The notes: generated by a model not told the origin, from the sequence alone. A stretch of DNA of 64,000 nt from Pararhizobium sp. (GCA_017794825.1 CP051237.1:1054001-1118000); one strand, 5' to 3'. Shown: positions 18,122 through 28,904, counted from the stretch's first letter. Made by a program: numbers and translations.

Positions 18122-19351
18122 ATGTCGCTACCCCAAACTGGCAGCAAACTGTTGCCCGTAACCGTCCTGTCGGGCTTCCTTGGATCAGGCAAGACGACCC
18201 TTCTGAACCATATCTTGAACAACCGCGCGGGCAAGCGTGTGGCGGTTATCGTCAACGACATGAGCGAGGTCAATATCGACGCCGATCTCGTGCGCGACGG
18301 CGGAGCGGATCTGTCTCGCACGGACGAAAAGCTGGTCGAGATGACCAACGGCTGCATTTGCTGCACTTTGCGCGACGACCTGCTTGTCGAGGTCCGCAGG
18401 CTCAGCGAGGAAAACAAATTCGAGTATCTGCTGATTGAAGGAACCGGCATCGCCGAGCCGCTTCCGGTCGCAAGCACCTTTTCGTTTCGCGACGAGAACG
18501 GGCAGAGCCTGTCGGACATCGCCCGCCTCGACACCATGGTGACCGTCGTCGACGCCGTGAACCTGCTACGGGAATACGCCTCGAACGAATTTCTGAGCGA
18601 TCGCGGCGAAACGGCAGGCGAAAACGACAACCGCACGCTCATAGACCTGCATGTCGAGCAGATCGAATTCGCCGATGTCGTGGTCATCAACAAGAAGTCC
18701 GACGTTTCGCCCGAGCAACTCGCAAACGTTCGCAAGGTTGTCAAATCGCTCAACGCCGATGCGCGGATCGTCGAGACCGACTTCGGACAAGTCGGGCTCG
18801 ATGACGTCCTCGACACAGGCCTCTACAGCGAAGCGAAGTCGGAAATGCATCCGCTTTGGGCGAAGGAGCTTTACGGTTTCGCGGATCATGTCCCGGAAAC
18901 CGAGGAATACGGCATTGGCAGTTTTGTCTACCGGGCGCGCAAGCCGTTTCATCCTGAACGCTTCAACGACTTCATCGGCGAGACGTGGCCGGGATTGATC
19001 CGGGCAAAAGGACATTTCTGGCTGGCGACTCGTGCGGATTGGGTTGGCGAGTTTTCCCTCGCCGGCGCGCTTGCCCGCGTCACACCCATGGGGCGCTGGT
19101 GGAGCGCTATACCTGTATCGCGCTGGCCGGACCATCCGGAATGGCGAGACATGATCCGCCGCAACTGGGATGAGACCTGGGGAGACCGCCGCCAGGAACT
19201 CGTCTTCATCGGCGCGGGCATGGACGAGGCGGCTATTCGCGCCGCCCTTGATCGTTGCCTGATCGAGGGCGAGATCGAGGAATTCGATCCAACCGCCTAT
19301 TCTGGCCTCCCGGATCCGTTTCCGCGATGGGGCGTTTCGAACGCAGCCTGA
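18122..19351 (+). CDS. CobW/COG0523-family GTPase (probable zinc metallochaperone)
   Basis: 409 residues. Walker [16 protein letters not shown], the metal-binding CxCC motif [13 protein letters not shown], and the guanine-recognition motif NKKSD. The C-terminal CobW domain runs from about residue 270. Such proteins use GTP hydrolysis to load metal onto client proteins; a Zur-like box in front of the gene points to zinc-starvation duty. YjiA/ZigA/ZagA-like rather than cobalamin CobW, since no cobalamin genes are nearby. ATG 18122 is immediately downstream of the box. Confidence 0.92.
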   Translation: MSLPQTGSKLLPVTVLSGFLGSGKTTLLNHILNNRAGKRVAVIVNDMSEVNIDADLVRDGGADLSRTDEKLVEMTNGCICCTLRDDLLVEVRRLSEENKFEYLLIEGTGIAEPLPVASTFSFRDENGQSLSDIARLDTMVTVVDAVNLLREYASNEFLSDRGETAGENDNRTLIDLHVEQIEFADVVVINKKSDVSPEQLANVRKVVKSLNADARIVETDFGQVGLDDVLDTGLYSEAKSEMHPLWAKELYGFADHVPETEEYGIGSFVYRARKPFHPERFNDFIGETWPGLIRAKGHFWLATRADWVGEFSLAGALARVTPMGRWWSAIPVSRWPDHPEWRDMIRRNWDETWGDRRQELVFIGAGMDEAAIRAALDRCLIEGEIEEFDPTAYSGLPDPFPRWGVSNAA

Positions 19352-19487
19352 ATCCCTCAGTCCATTCGCCGGATTTCGTTCATGACGCCGCCCTTCCGGG
19401 CGCGCGATGCCCCTCTGCGCTTTGTTGACACCGCGGATGCGATTTGTGTTAAAGCGGCGAGCGGCAATGAAATCGGGAGGAGAATGC

Positions 19488-20669
19488 ATGAGCCTCAAGG
19501 GCCAGGCCTACATCGTGGGCGCCTATGAACACCCCACGCGCAAGGCGGTGGACAGATCGGTCGCGCAGCTTCACGCCGATGTCGCGATAGGCGCGCTGGA
19601 AGACGCCGGGCTCAGTCTCTCCGATGTGGACGGATATTTCTGCGCGGGCGACATCACCGGATGGTCGGCGCCCGGCACAGGCCCGTTTTCGATCGTGGAA
19701 TATATGGGCCTCAATCTGCGCCACCTGGATTCGACCGAAAGCTGGGGCTCGGCCTACGTCAATCACGTGGCGCACGCCGTGCAGGCCATTGCGGCCGGCA
19801 AATGCCGCGTGGCCCTCATCACTCTGGCCGGGCGCCCACGCGCGGAGGCGACGCGCCCGGATCTTACCCAGGGAAGCGCCAACGACACGACGGAATCACC
19901 CTTCGAGTCGCCTTATCGACCGGTGGTGACGAACATGTATGGCATGGTGGCCAAACGCCACATGTACGAACACGGCACCACGTCCGAGCAACTGGCCTGG
20001 GTGAAGGTCGCGGCCTCCCACCATGCGCAGCACAATCCTCACGCCATGCTGCGCGACGTGGTGACGGTAGAAGACGTCGTCAACTCTCCCATGATCGCCG
20101 ATCCGCTGCACCGGCTGGATTGCTGCGTCGTGTCGGACGGCGGCGGCGCGCTGGTGGTCGTGCACCCGGATGTCGCAAAGAGCCTCAAGCGCCCCCTGGT
20201 CACGCCCATCGGCACGGGGTTCTCCGTCAGACCGCTCAACGGCGGCTATTTCGATATTCTGGAATCGGGCGGCGTCAAATCGGGAGCCGAAGCCTTTGAG
20301 GAAGCAGGCGTGACCCCGGACGACATTCAATACGCGTCGCTCTACGACAGCTTCACCATCACGGTCCTGGTGCAACTGGAAAATCTCGGCTTCTGCAAGC
20401 CGGGCGAAAGCGGGAAGTTCGTGTCGGACGGCGGACTGATCTCAGGGGTCGGCAGGTTGCCTCTGAATACGGACGGCGGCGGTCTTTGCAGCAATCACCC
20501 CGCCAACCGCGGTGGCATGACGAAGATCATCGAAGCGGTGCGCCAGTTGCGCGGCGAGGCCCACCCGGCCGTGCAGGTTCGCGACTGCGCCCTTGCGCTC
20601 GCCCACGGCACCGGCGGTCAACTTGGCGGGCGCCACGGCGCCTCGACGCTTATACTGGAACGGGAGTGA
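19488..20669 (+). CDS. Thiolase-fold protein of the SCPx/Ltp2 group (Cys-less)
   Basis: 393 residues. ATG 19488 follows GGGAGG. The thiolase fold is clear, but the nucleophilic Cys site reads DSTESWGSAY with no Cys, while CSNHPANRGG keeps the His motif and LYDSFTITVLVQLENLGF offers a Tyr-Asp. This pattern fits the lipid-transfer-protein thiolases, some of which (Ltp2) are retro-aldolases acting with a DUF35 partner. A DUF35 gene follows after 5 bp. It therefore probably performs C-C bond cleavage or Claisen-type chemistry on a CoA thioester; the substrate is unknown. Confidence 0.85.
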   Translation: MSLKGQAYIVGAYEHPTRKAVDRSVAQLHADVAIGALEDAGLSLSDVDGYFCAGDITGWSAPGTGPFSIVEYMGLNLRHLDSTESWGSAYVNHVAHAVQAIAAGKCRVALITLAGRPRAEATRPDLTQGSANDTTESPFESPYRPVVTNMYGMVAKRHMYEHGTTSEQLAWVKVAASHHAQHNPHAMLRDVVTVEDVVNSPMIADPLHRLDCCVVSDGGGALVVVHPDVAKSLKRPLVTPIGTGFSVRPLNGGYFDILESGGVKSGAEAFEEAGVTPDDIQYASLYDSFTITVLVQLENLGFCKPGESGKFVSDGGLISGVGRLPLNTDGGGLCSNHPANRGGMTKIIEAVRQLRGEAHPAVQVRDCALALAHGTGGQLGGRHGASTLILERE

Positions 20670-20674
20670 GCAGG

Positions 20675-21046
20675 ATGACGGCCGAAGCAAGCCCGGCGGA
20701 CGAAATCGCCATGTTCTTTGACGGCGCGGAGCGCGGCGCGCTGATGCTCAAGCGCTGCCTCGATACCGGCAAGGCGTTTCATTATCCCCGCGAGCGCAGC
20801 CCCTTTACCGGCGGTCCGACGGAATGGTTCGAGGCGACCGGCAAGGGAACCATCTATTCCTGCTCGGTGTCCCACCGCGCCGATCCGCCCTACTGTCTCG
20901 CCTATGTCAAGCTCGACGAGGGGCCGATCATGATGACGAACATCCTTGCCGACGACCTCGCGGCCGTCGCGATCGGCCAGCGCGTTCAGGTGACGTTTCA
21001 GCCGGGGCCAGACGGGCGGCAAATTCCGTTCTTCGCGCCGGAGTAA
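20675..21046 (+). CDS. DUF35 (OB-fold) partner of the thiolase-like protein
   Basis: 123 residues. An N-terminal rubredoxin-like segment (LMLKRCLDTGKAFHYPRE) is followed by an OB-fold with the conserved WFEATGKGTIYSCSV and AYVKLDEGPIMMTNI. The usual four-Cys zinc ribbon is degenerate: only one Cys of the expected set remains. DUF35 proteins form complexes with Cys-less thiolases and present acyl-CoA. Separated from its partner by 5 bp, so almost certainly co-translated. Confidence 0.88.
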   Translation: MTAEASPADEIAMFFDGAERGALMLKRCLDTGKAFHYPRERSPFTGGPTEWFEATGKGTIYSCSVSHRADPPYCLAYVKLDEGPIMMTNILADDLAAVAIGQRVQVTFQPGPDGRQIPFFAPE

Positions 21047-21078
21047 GTAGCTTTGGCCTGACATTCCGTTCAGGAGCA

Positions 21079-21984
21079 ATGGACAACAATTCAAGGAAAC
21101 CGCCTGGTTCGACCAGGATGGACAAGCCGGGAAATGGGAGGCGCATCAGCCGCAAGTCCATGTCTCAGGGATCGGATTGCCGTTCGGGAGACAGGGTTCG
21201 CATGTGGAATGACGGAACATCCGGCGTTCGGCGCATGGAGGCCTTCTTTCACGGCGCGCCATACTCGATGCACCGACACGACGATTACGCGGTTGGCGTT
21301 ACGCTGCATGGCCTTCAATGTTTCCACTACCGGGGACGCCGCCACGCATCCCGTCCCGGTCAGATCCATATCCTTTTTCCAGACGAGTTGCATGACGGCG
21401 CGGCTGGTGGCGAGGATGGCTTCGGCTACCGGATCGCCTATTTCGATCCGCGTCTGCTGCAGCAGGCTTTGGAAGGGCGCCCGCTTCCGTTCGTGGACAA
21501 CCCGGTTTTCACACCAGACGCAGCCTGGATCTCGTTGTTCGACAGGCTGTGGGATCCTGACGCCATGGACGAAGTCGCACGCACCGAACTGGTGGTCGAT
21601 CTGATCGAGCGTCTCGAGGCCGCGGCGGGAAGCCATTGGTCCGATCGGCCGATTTCTTCCTCGTTCAGCCGCTTGCAGGACGTGCGCGACGCCATCGCCG
21701 AACAGCCAGTCCGGCGGCTCGACATCGTGGAACTGGAGCGGCTGGCGGATACGGACCGGTGGCGCCTCGCACGCGATTTTCGAACAGTCTTCGGAACCAG
21801 TCCAAGCCGCTTCCGCACCATGCGGCAGTTGGACCTCGTACGCACCCGGCTTGGATCCGGTATGCCCCTGGCCGAGGCGGCGCTCGATGCAGGATTTGCC
21901 GATCAGAGCCACATGACGCGGCGCTTTCGCAGCGCTTTCGGCATGTCTCCGCTTCAATGGAAGCGCGCCAATTTCAACGCATAA
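21079..21984 (+). CDS. AraC-family transcriptional regulator
   Basis: 301 residues from ATG 21079 (CAGGAG upstream); the first ~40 residues look unstructured and a later Met could be used. N-terminal AraC-binding cupin-like domain (APYSMHRHDDYAVGVTLHGL; FPDELHDGAAG) and C-terminal tandem helix-turn-helix (RLARDFRTVFGTSPSRFRTM; FADQSHMTRRFRSAFGMSPL). It follows the thiolase/DUF35 pair by 32 bp on the same strand and may regulate it. Confidence 0.87.
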   Translation: MDNNSRKPPGSTRMDKPGNGRRISRKSMSQGSDCRSGDRVRMWNDGTSGVRRMEAFFHGAPYSMHRHDDYAVGVTLHGLQCFHYRGRRHASRPGQIHILFPDELHDGAAGGEDGFGYRIAYFDPRLLQQALEGRPLPFVDNPVFTPDAAWISLFDRLWDPDAMDEVARTELVVDLIERLEAAAGSHWSDRPISSSFSRLQDVRDAIAEQPVRRLDIVELERLADTDRWRLARDFRTVFGTSPSRFRTMRQLDLVRTRLGSGMPLAEAALDAGFADQSHMTRRFRSAFGMSPLQWKRANFNA

Positions 21985-22072
21985 GTGGAATCACATTCGT
22001 TCAATAAGCGGGCGTCGTCTGCATGTATCCTTCAATGCATACGGAAGCGCTTTACGAAAGGAACGGCAGACG

Positions 22073-22261
22073 ATGGCGCCGCAAATCGAAATGCACGGAT
22101 GCATCCGTTTCAAAGGCGACGATAGACAGACGCACGACGTCTTCGTCGTTTTCGACGGCAAAGGCTTCGAAGCACCCGAGCGGTTCCCGAATCATCTCAG
22201 TTGGCATCTGGCAAAGCGTTCAGAACTGGAAACACAATCTCCCGCCGGTGCAGCGTCATGA
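22073..22261 (+). CDS. Small ORF coupled to the ybaK-like gene
   Basis: 62 codons from ATG 22073 to a TGA that overlaps the next start as ATGA, suggesting translational coupling. A weak AAAGGA site lies about 10 bases upstream. Sequence includes RQTHDVFVVFDGKGFEAP, hydrophobic beta-strand-like. No family recognised. It could be real or chance; the overlap is the main argument. Confidence 0.4.
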   Translation: MAPQIEMHGCIRFKGDDRQTHDVFVVFDGKGFEAPERFPNHLSWHLAKRSELETQSPAGAAS

Positions 22262-22719
22262 CGCCTGCCGAGATGCGTGACTATCTCGCCACGCGAGCGC
22301 CCGAACTGTCCGTCGTCGAGCTTCCGGAAGCGCATACGACCGAGTATATCTCGCGCGAATGGAAAGTGTTGCCGGCGCAGGTCGCCAAGACGCTCACTCT
22401 GCGAGTGGGCGACAGTGTCGCGATCGTCGTTACGTGTGGCGATTCCCGGCTCGACAATCGCAAGATCAAGAACGAACTGGGCGGAAAGGGTCGCATGTTG
22501 CCCGCGGCGGAAGCCTCCGAAATAACCGGTCACCCACAAGGCGGCATCACGCCGCTGTGCATGGCGGCTCCGCTGCCGATCTACTTCGACAATCTGCTGA
22601 AGAGATTTGAAGAGGTCGTCACATCGGCCGGCTCCACTCATGCGGCCATACGCATTCCCCCCCTCCGCTTTGCGGAGCTGGTGGACGCCAGGTGGGTCGA
22701 CGTCTGCAAGGAAGAATAG
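22258..22719 (+). CDS. YbaK/EbsC-type aminoacyl-tRNA deacylase domain protein
   Basis: 153 residues, single-domain YbaK fold. Characteristic segments: VAKTLTLRVGDSVAIVVTCGDSRLDNRKIKNELG and PQGGITPLCMAAPLPIYFDNLL (split here by intervening residues), with the Lys of AKTL at the expected active-site position. Members remove mischarged amino acids from tRNA (Cys-tRNAPro, Ala-tRNAPro). The start overlaps the small ORF by four bases. It is the last gene before the guaA-tail repeat. Confidence 0.88.
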   Translation: MTPAEMRDYLATRAPELSVVELPEAHTTEYISREWKVLPAQVAKTLTLRVGDSVAIVVTCGDSRLDNRKIKNELGGKGRMLPAAEASEITGHPQGGITPLCMAAPLPIYFDNLLKRFEEVVTSAGSTHAAIRIPPLRFAELVDARWVDVCKEE

Positions 22720-23048
22720 CCGTAACGCCCGCGGATTGCAGGTCAAACCCCTCACCTCCGCCGCGCATCGCCGGCTTCAGGCGTTCACCCCTTATATTTA
22801 CCCCCGAACCGATGCGCGTTACGGGTCGGCGCCCACTCCCACTCGATCGTATCTTTGACGCTCAAAACGATGTTTTTTGTCGTTTTTACAATTCTCATGT
22901 AGCCGCACAGTCCAAATCTCAAGCTATTGGAATTAAAGATATATTCTCTTCAATCACGTTTTCGCTTCCAGCCAAACCGGTTCCTGCGACAGTTGACTGC
23001 GTCTGCAACGACGCCTCCCCAGCGCCAACCCGGCGTCAGAAATATGGT
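22720..23048. other. Intergenic region holding the left guaA-tail repeat
   Basis: 329 bp between the ybaK-like gene and the ABC ATPase gene, whose 3' ends face each other. No credible gene. It contains the 96-bp repeat described at 22756-22851, followed by AT-rich DNA (about 22862-22960) unlike the neighbours in composition, consistent with an island edge. Confidence 0.6.
22756..22851 (-). repeat. guaA 3'-end-like attachment-site repeat, left copy
   Basis: A 96-bp stretch with a matching partner at 48355-48450 in the same orientation, roughly 70% identical by eye. The 15 bp at 22837-22851 (TCCCACTCGATCGTA) are identical in both copies. On the minus strand they read ACG-ATC-GAG-TGG-GA, the T-I-E-W-E end of GMP synthase; this copy continues GAG-TGG instead of stopping. 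The rest of guaA is absent. The 3' end of guaA is a known integration target of genomic islands, so this is read as a degraded att site. Confidence 0.7.
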
Positions 23049-24544
<1,496 letters not shown>

Positions 24545-24548
<4 letters not shown>

Positions 24549-25675
24549 AGCGCGTTTTCCCCTCCCGCAATGTCACTTATTGCCTTCAGAGAACGGGTCT
24601 CCAGCTTCAGAAGCCTTCCGGCGCCCCTGGCGGCGACAAGCAGATTTCCATCGATGTCCTCAACCGCGGTGACGCCGTGATGACGGCCGCCGGCGCGGCT
24701 GTGAGCACTCGCTACCGGAGCGAAATCACCGTCCAGGAGGATGACGAGGCCATAGGAGCGGGTCGGCGCCCATGGCTTGTGAATGCCGAGTCGTATGACG
24801 CCACCCGCCTGGAGCGGCTCCTTGAAGCTGTGGCCGCTCGAGAGCGCCGGCGCAATCCAGTAATCCGGCTCTACCTCTGCCATCATCAGTTTCCTGTAGC
24901 CATCTTCGCTCAGCACGAACTCCTGAAGCTGCGACCGCACCGCGAATGCCGCGAGCCAGTAACCGCCATCGCCGGCAGGTCGAATGCGTCCAGGATACGC
25001 CGGCAGGTCGGCAAGCACCGGCTCTGGTTTGCCGCCGTCGGCAGGCAAGCGGAGCAATCGATGTCGCCAGGCCTCCGACAGGACGATAGCTCCGTCGGGC
25101 GTCAGGCAAATGCCGGAAGGATAGGCAAGGTCGCCAGCGAGCTCCCGGGTGCGGTCCGTTGCTATATCGACGCGCAGAACCGTCCCGCTGCGACCCAGCT
25201 CAAGCAGATCGCGCTGCCAGTCCTGCGCGCCGGTCTTGCGCGAACCGTTGCAGACCACAAGCGTATCGGCATCGATGAAAGCAATCGCCGTCGGACAATT
25301 GGCCGTTTCCGCGTTTATGTGGCAGCGTTGCGATCCATCGCGCGCCCTCACCACGACACCACCCTTGTCGAGCCCGATCGCCAGGCTTCCGTCAGGTCCC
25401 GCGGCGAGCGACATGATCTCGCCTTCGAACTGCGCGTATATCTCCGGTTCGTATTTCGGCTCCTTGCGGAGCACCCGGTTTCCGGAGGAGAAAAACAGGT
25501 CCTCGTCCGTGACGAGGAGATTGTCGACGCCGGCATATTCGAGCTCGACCGGAGCATTCTCGAGGATGTCGTTGGGCTTTAACGGTCCGTCCATCACCGG
25601 CACGGTGATAGACGATCTGCCGCGTCCGCCTACGAGACGGCTGGCCGTGTCCGCAACAAACTCAACGAGACCCAT
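24545..25675 (-). CDS. SMP-30/strictosidine-synthase-like six-bladed propeller protein
   Basis: 376 residues from ATG 25675, which overlaps the fusion gene by 14 bp. Repeating blade signatures: GPDGSLAIGL, YPSGICLTPDGAIVLSEAWRHRLLRL, YPGRIRPAGDGGYWLAAFAVRS and HHGVTAVEDIDGNLLVAARG, as in the strictosidine synthase-like/gluconolactonase families, whose bacterial members are mostly lactonases. No signal peptide, so probably cytoplasmic. It resembles the C-terminal half of the adjacent fusion protein. In this operon a lactone-hydrolysing role (for example mevalonolactone) is an inference. Confidence 0.82.
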
Positions 25676-27785
25676 TCTTGCCTCCCCAATAGAAATCCTG
25701 CGATGTCCAGTCCGGGTCGGCGCCATCGAGCGCCAGACGTCCGATACGGTCGTTGTAGAGGCCGCCCAGGTAAAGATAGCCCTTGTGCTCGCGCATTGAC
25801 GTGACCATCGGATGGTTCACGCCCCCCAGATCCCACATCGATTCAAGGACCTTTCCCTGCGGCGTAAACTTCAGCACACAGCCGGTGTTGATGTTTGGAA
25901 ACAGCCATTCATCCTTCGCTATGCGTGTCGCCATGCGTTTGCGAAGTCCCGGCTTGCGCAGCGCCAGATCGAGCGCCGGCGAGCGCATGCCGACCAGCGC
26001 CACCCAGAAATTGCCATCCGAAGCGCGGTTGATGTTGTCTGGATAGCCGGGCAGGTTCGGAACGACAGTTTCGCAGCGTCCCTTTTTCTGGCCTTCGAAC
26101 CAGTAGCGGTTGATGCGGCATCCCCAGGTTTCGGCGAAGAGGAAGGATTCTCCATCTCCCGCCATACACACACCGTTCGGAAACTGCAGATTGCGCAGCA
26201 CCGTGCGTGTGGCGCCGTCGCGCGGATCATAGCAGATGAGACGGCCGTTACCCCTGCTTTCCAGGGCGTCGTAAGCCCAGTCATGCATGTCGTAGCGGAT
26301 GGTGGCCTCGGAGAAGAAAATGCGCCCGTCCGGAGCGATATCGAGATCGTCGGCGAGTTTCAGACGCGAATCGTCGATCACAGAAAGGAAACTGCGATTG
26401 GTTTCGTCGGTCAGCTTCTCAACCTTGCGGTCCGGCGTGATGCGATAGAGCCCCATACCGCCGACGCAGACATTGAGGTTGTCGTCCCGGTCGAAAGCCA
26501 TGCCGAGCGGATGTCCGCCAATATGCGCGAAGATTTCCCATTTCTTGTAGTCAGGGCCGAAAAACCGCACGATGTCGCCATGCCGGTTGGGGCAGTAGAG
26601 GTTGTCGGCACGGTCGAAGATGACGTCCTCCGGTCCCTCGATCTCTCCCTGGCCGATCAGGCTTACAGACCGCAGCCGGTCGTTCAGCGCATAGGGAGAA
26701 CCGCTTCCGGCGTCGGTCTCAGGCATATCCGGCAGCTTGAAATAGGATGGCGACACGTAGACCTTGTTGAGGATCTTGTGCCGGTTTTTCAGCCACCGGA
26801 CGTCGATCGCCACCACCAGAAGCAATACGCCGCCGAGGATCGCCGAACTGATGCCGCCGCTGATGCCGATGCGCACCATGCTGTCGGTCAGAATCAGCAC
26901 GACGATTGCGCCGAGGACCGATTTGGCGACCGAGCCGCGTCCGCCGCCCAGACTGTTTCCGCCGAGCACGGCCGCCGTCAGCGCGGCAATCTCAAGCCCC
27001 ACGCCGGTGTCTGATCCCGCGCTGCCGAGGCGCGCGGCGAAGAAAAGTCCGGCGCCGGCCGCCAGCGCGCCGGACCAGACATAAGTAAGAAACACGGTCC
27101 GCTTTACGTTCAGCCCGGCATTGTAGGCCGAACGGCGGCCGCCCCCTACGGCGGTCAGATGCCAACCGAACCGGGCGCGTGTCAGAACGACGTGCCAGAT
27201 CACGATAACGGCGATCGCGACGAGGAAGGAGACCGGCAGGCCGAGAAGATTGCCCTCGCCCAGGAAAAACCAGAAGTCGGAATCCGGAAACACTGCGGAT
27301 ATCGCTACAGCGTAGCGCAACAGGATGATATCGACGATCGAGCGGATGATGATCAGCGTCACCAGCGTCGTCAGGAACGCACGAATGCGGAGATAGCCGA
27401 TCAGGAAACCATTGACGGCGCCACAGAGTGCGCCGACGGCCAGCGTCGCCGCAGCCGTCGCCCAGACCGGCCATCCGAGCAGATTCATGCAGATCAGTGC
27501 GGTAATATTGGCAAGCGCGAAGACGCTGCCGACGGACAGATCGAGACCGCCGGCCAGGAGCACGATACCCATCGCGACGACGACGATCGAGAATTCGGCA
27601 AGCTGACGGGAGGTTTCCGTCAGACTGGCCAGCGAGAAGAAACCCGGATCGCGCGCCAGAAAGAATCCAATGACCAGAAGCACTGCGAAGGCCGGCACGA
27701 AATTGTCGCTCCAGCGTTTGGACAGCACCTCTCCAAGGAGTTTCTCCGGAAAGTATCGATAGTACAGGCGTGTGGCGGCTTCCAT
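25662..27785 (-). CDS. Fusion of ABC transporter permease and SMP-30/gluconolactonase-like domain
   Basis: 707 residues in one uninterrupted frame. Residues 1 to about 330 are an Rbs-type permease with ~8-10 membrane segments (VLLAGGLDLSVGSVFALANI; ALTAAVLGGNSLGGGRGSV). Residues about 365-707 are an SMP-30-like propeller (GPEDVIFDRADNLYCPNRHGD; DDLDIAPDGRIFFSEAT; NLPGYPDNINRASDGNFWVALVGMRSP). If the C-terminus is cytoplasmic, as usual for these permeases, the propeller would meet substrate as it enters. A separate homologue follows at once. It lies between the binding-protein and SMP-30-like genes. Confidence 0.9.
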   Translation of the reverse strand: MEAATRLYYRYFPEKLLGEVLSKRWSDNFVPAFAVLLVIGFFLARDPGFFSLASLTETSRQLAEFSIVVVAMGIVLLAGGLDLSVGSVFALANITALICMNLLGWPVWATAAATLAVGALCGAVNGFLIGYLRIRAFLTTLVTLIIIRSIVDIILLRYAVAISAVFPDSDFWFFLGEGNLLGLPVSFLVAIAVIVIWHVVLTRARFGWHLTAVGGGRRSAYNAGLNVKRTVFLTYVWSGALAAGAGLFFAARLGSAGSDTGVGLEIAALTAAVLGGNSLGGGRGSVAKSVLGAIVVLILTDSMVRIGISGGISSAILGGVLLLVVAIDVRWLKNRHKILNKVYVSPSYFKLPDMPETDAGSGSPYALNDRLRSVSLIGQGEIEGPEDVIFDRADNLYCPNRHGDIVRFFGPDYKKWEIFAHIGGHPLGMAFDRDDNLNVCVGGMGLYRITPDRKVEKLTDETNRSFLSVIDDSRLKLADDLDIAPDGRIFFSEATIRYDMHDWAYDALESRGNGRLICYDPRDGATRTVLRNLQFPNGVCMAGDGESFLFAETWGCRINRYWFEGQKKGRCETVVPNLPGYPDNINRASDGNFWVALVGMRSPALDLALRKPGLRKRMATRIAKDEWLFPNINTGCVLKFTPQGKVLESMWDLGGVNHPMVTSMREHKGYLYLGGLYNDRIGRLALDGADPDWTSQDFYWGGKNGSR

Positions 27786-27802
27786 TCCGAACTCCGTGGA
27801 CA

Positions 27803-27834
27803 GCGCCGCCGCATTGCTTCATGCGCGGCGGCGC
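27803..27834 (-). terminator. Strong intercistronic stem-loop after the binding-protein gene
   Basis: A perfect 10-bp stem (GCGCCGCCGC / GCGGCGGCGC) with a 12-base loop lies between the binding-protein gene (ends 27851) and the fusion gene (starts 27785). No T-run follows, so it is more likely an mRNA-stabilising or attenuating hairpin than a full terminator; such hairpins often raise binding-protein yield over membrane components. Confidence 0.55.
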
Positions 27835-27850
27835 CGGTCTGTTTGAACAA

Positions 27851-28855
27851 TCAGCTCTTCAGAACGTCGAGATCCCAGCAGCTCTCGGGACCAAGCGTAT
27901 CCTTGGTGATGATCTTGTTCGGCGTGTAGAGAACGAAGTTGCTCGATCCGGCTGGTTCGCCGGACTGCAGCAGAATGCTGATCGTACTGATCAGGTCGCG
28001 GCCCTGTCCCGGAACATCATAGGAGATCACTTCGTCGAACGTCCCGTTTTCGACACCCTGGCAGGCGGTCTTGTTGCCGCCACCGGACGTGATCAGATAG
28101 ATGTCCTTGCCGGATTCCTGGATGGCGGCTCCGGTGCCGGCGTCCATCACGTCCCAGAAACCTATGATGCCGCAGAGGTCGGGATTTTGCTGGATCACCG
28201 TCTGTGCGATGCCGCGCGCTTTCGACTGGTCCCAGTCGGCGGTCTGGCTGGAGACGATTTCGATATCATCGTTGTCCTTCAGCGTTTCGGTGATCCCGTT
28301 AAGCTGATAGACGCTGGCCGCTGCCGTCGCCGGGCCCTGCACGATGGCGATCTTGCCGCTCTTGCCCTTGCTCTTTCCACACACGTCCAGCAAGCGTTTC
28401 GCCGCATATTCGCCAATTCCGTACCAGTCGGCGCCAACGAAGGCGTCGGTCGGATAGGAGGAGCGCATGTTCACCTGCACCACCTTGATGCCGGCGTCCT
28501 GCGCCCGCTTCAGGGTCCGTGCATAGGACGTGACGTCGAAATTCTGCACGACGATGATGTCGGGCTTCTCTGTGATCGCCTGAGTGATCGCGCGCGTACC
28601 GGTGTCCGTGCTCCAGTTCGAATCGCGGATGTCGAGTTCGTATCCACGACGTTCAGCGTCCTTGCGCATGACGGCGGCCCAGCCCTCGGGCAGATCGAAG
28701 CTCATCGACATGGGCACGAACACCACTTTCTTGCCCTTGAGCATATCGAGCGTAGGCTGCCGGATCTCGTCCTTGAGCCCTTCCTGCGCGTGCACGCCGG
28801 ACACGGCAAGCAGCAACGAAATGAGGGAACCTGTAAGTATGCGTCTGATATCCAT
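27851..28855 (-). CDS. Sugar-type ABC transporter substrate-binding protein
   Basis: 334 residues with a signal peptide (MDIRRILTGSLISLLLAVSGVHA). Periplasmic-binding-protein type I fold: KKVVFVPMSMSFDLPEGWA, KPDIIVVQNFDVTSYARTLKRAQDAGIKVVQVN and GIIGFWDVMDAGTGAAIQESG. It has four Cys residues, one pair likely bridged. Start ATG 28855 has GGATCCTCCC-type leader complementing a GGGAGGATCC ribosome site. It delivers ligand to permeases encoded on both sides; the true ligand may not be a sugar given the operon. Confidence 0.92.
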   Translation of the reverse strand: MDIRRILTGSLISLLLAVSGVHAQEGLKDEIRQPTLDMLKGKKVVFVPMSMSFDLPEGWAAVMRKDAERRGYELDIRDSNWSTDTGTRAITQAITEKPDIIVVQNFDVTSYARTLKRAQDAGIKVVQVNMRSSYPTDAFVGADWYGIGEYAAKRLLDVCGKSKGKSGKIAIVQGPATAAASVYQLNGITETLKDNDDIEIVSSQTADWDQSKARGIAQTVIQQNPDLCGIIGFWDVMDAGTGAAIQESGKDIYLITSGGGNKTACQGVENGTFDEVISYDVPGQGRDLISTISILLQSGEPAGSSNFVLYTPNKIITKDTLGPESCWDLDVLKS

Positions 28856-28904
28856 TTTGGATCCTCCCTTTCTGGATAATCGGGGCGGGGTGAAAGGCCC
28901 CGGC

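Noticed and set aside
22833..22852. A guaA gene
   Set aside because: Only the last few codons are present in each repeat copy; the sequence beyond does not encode GMP synthase in any frame.
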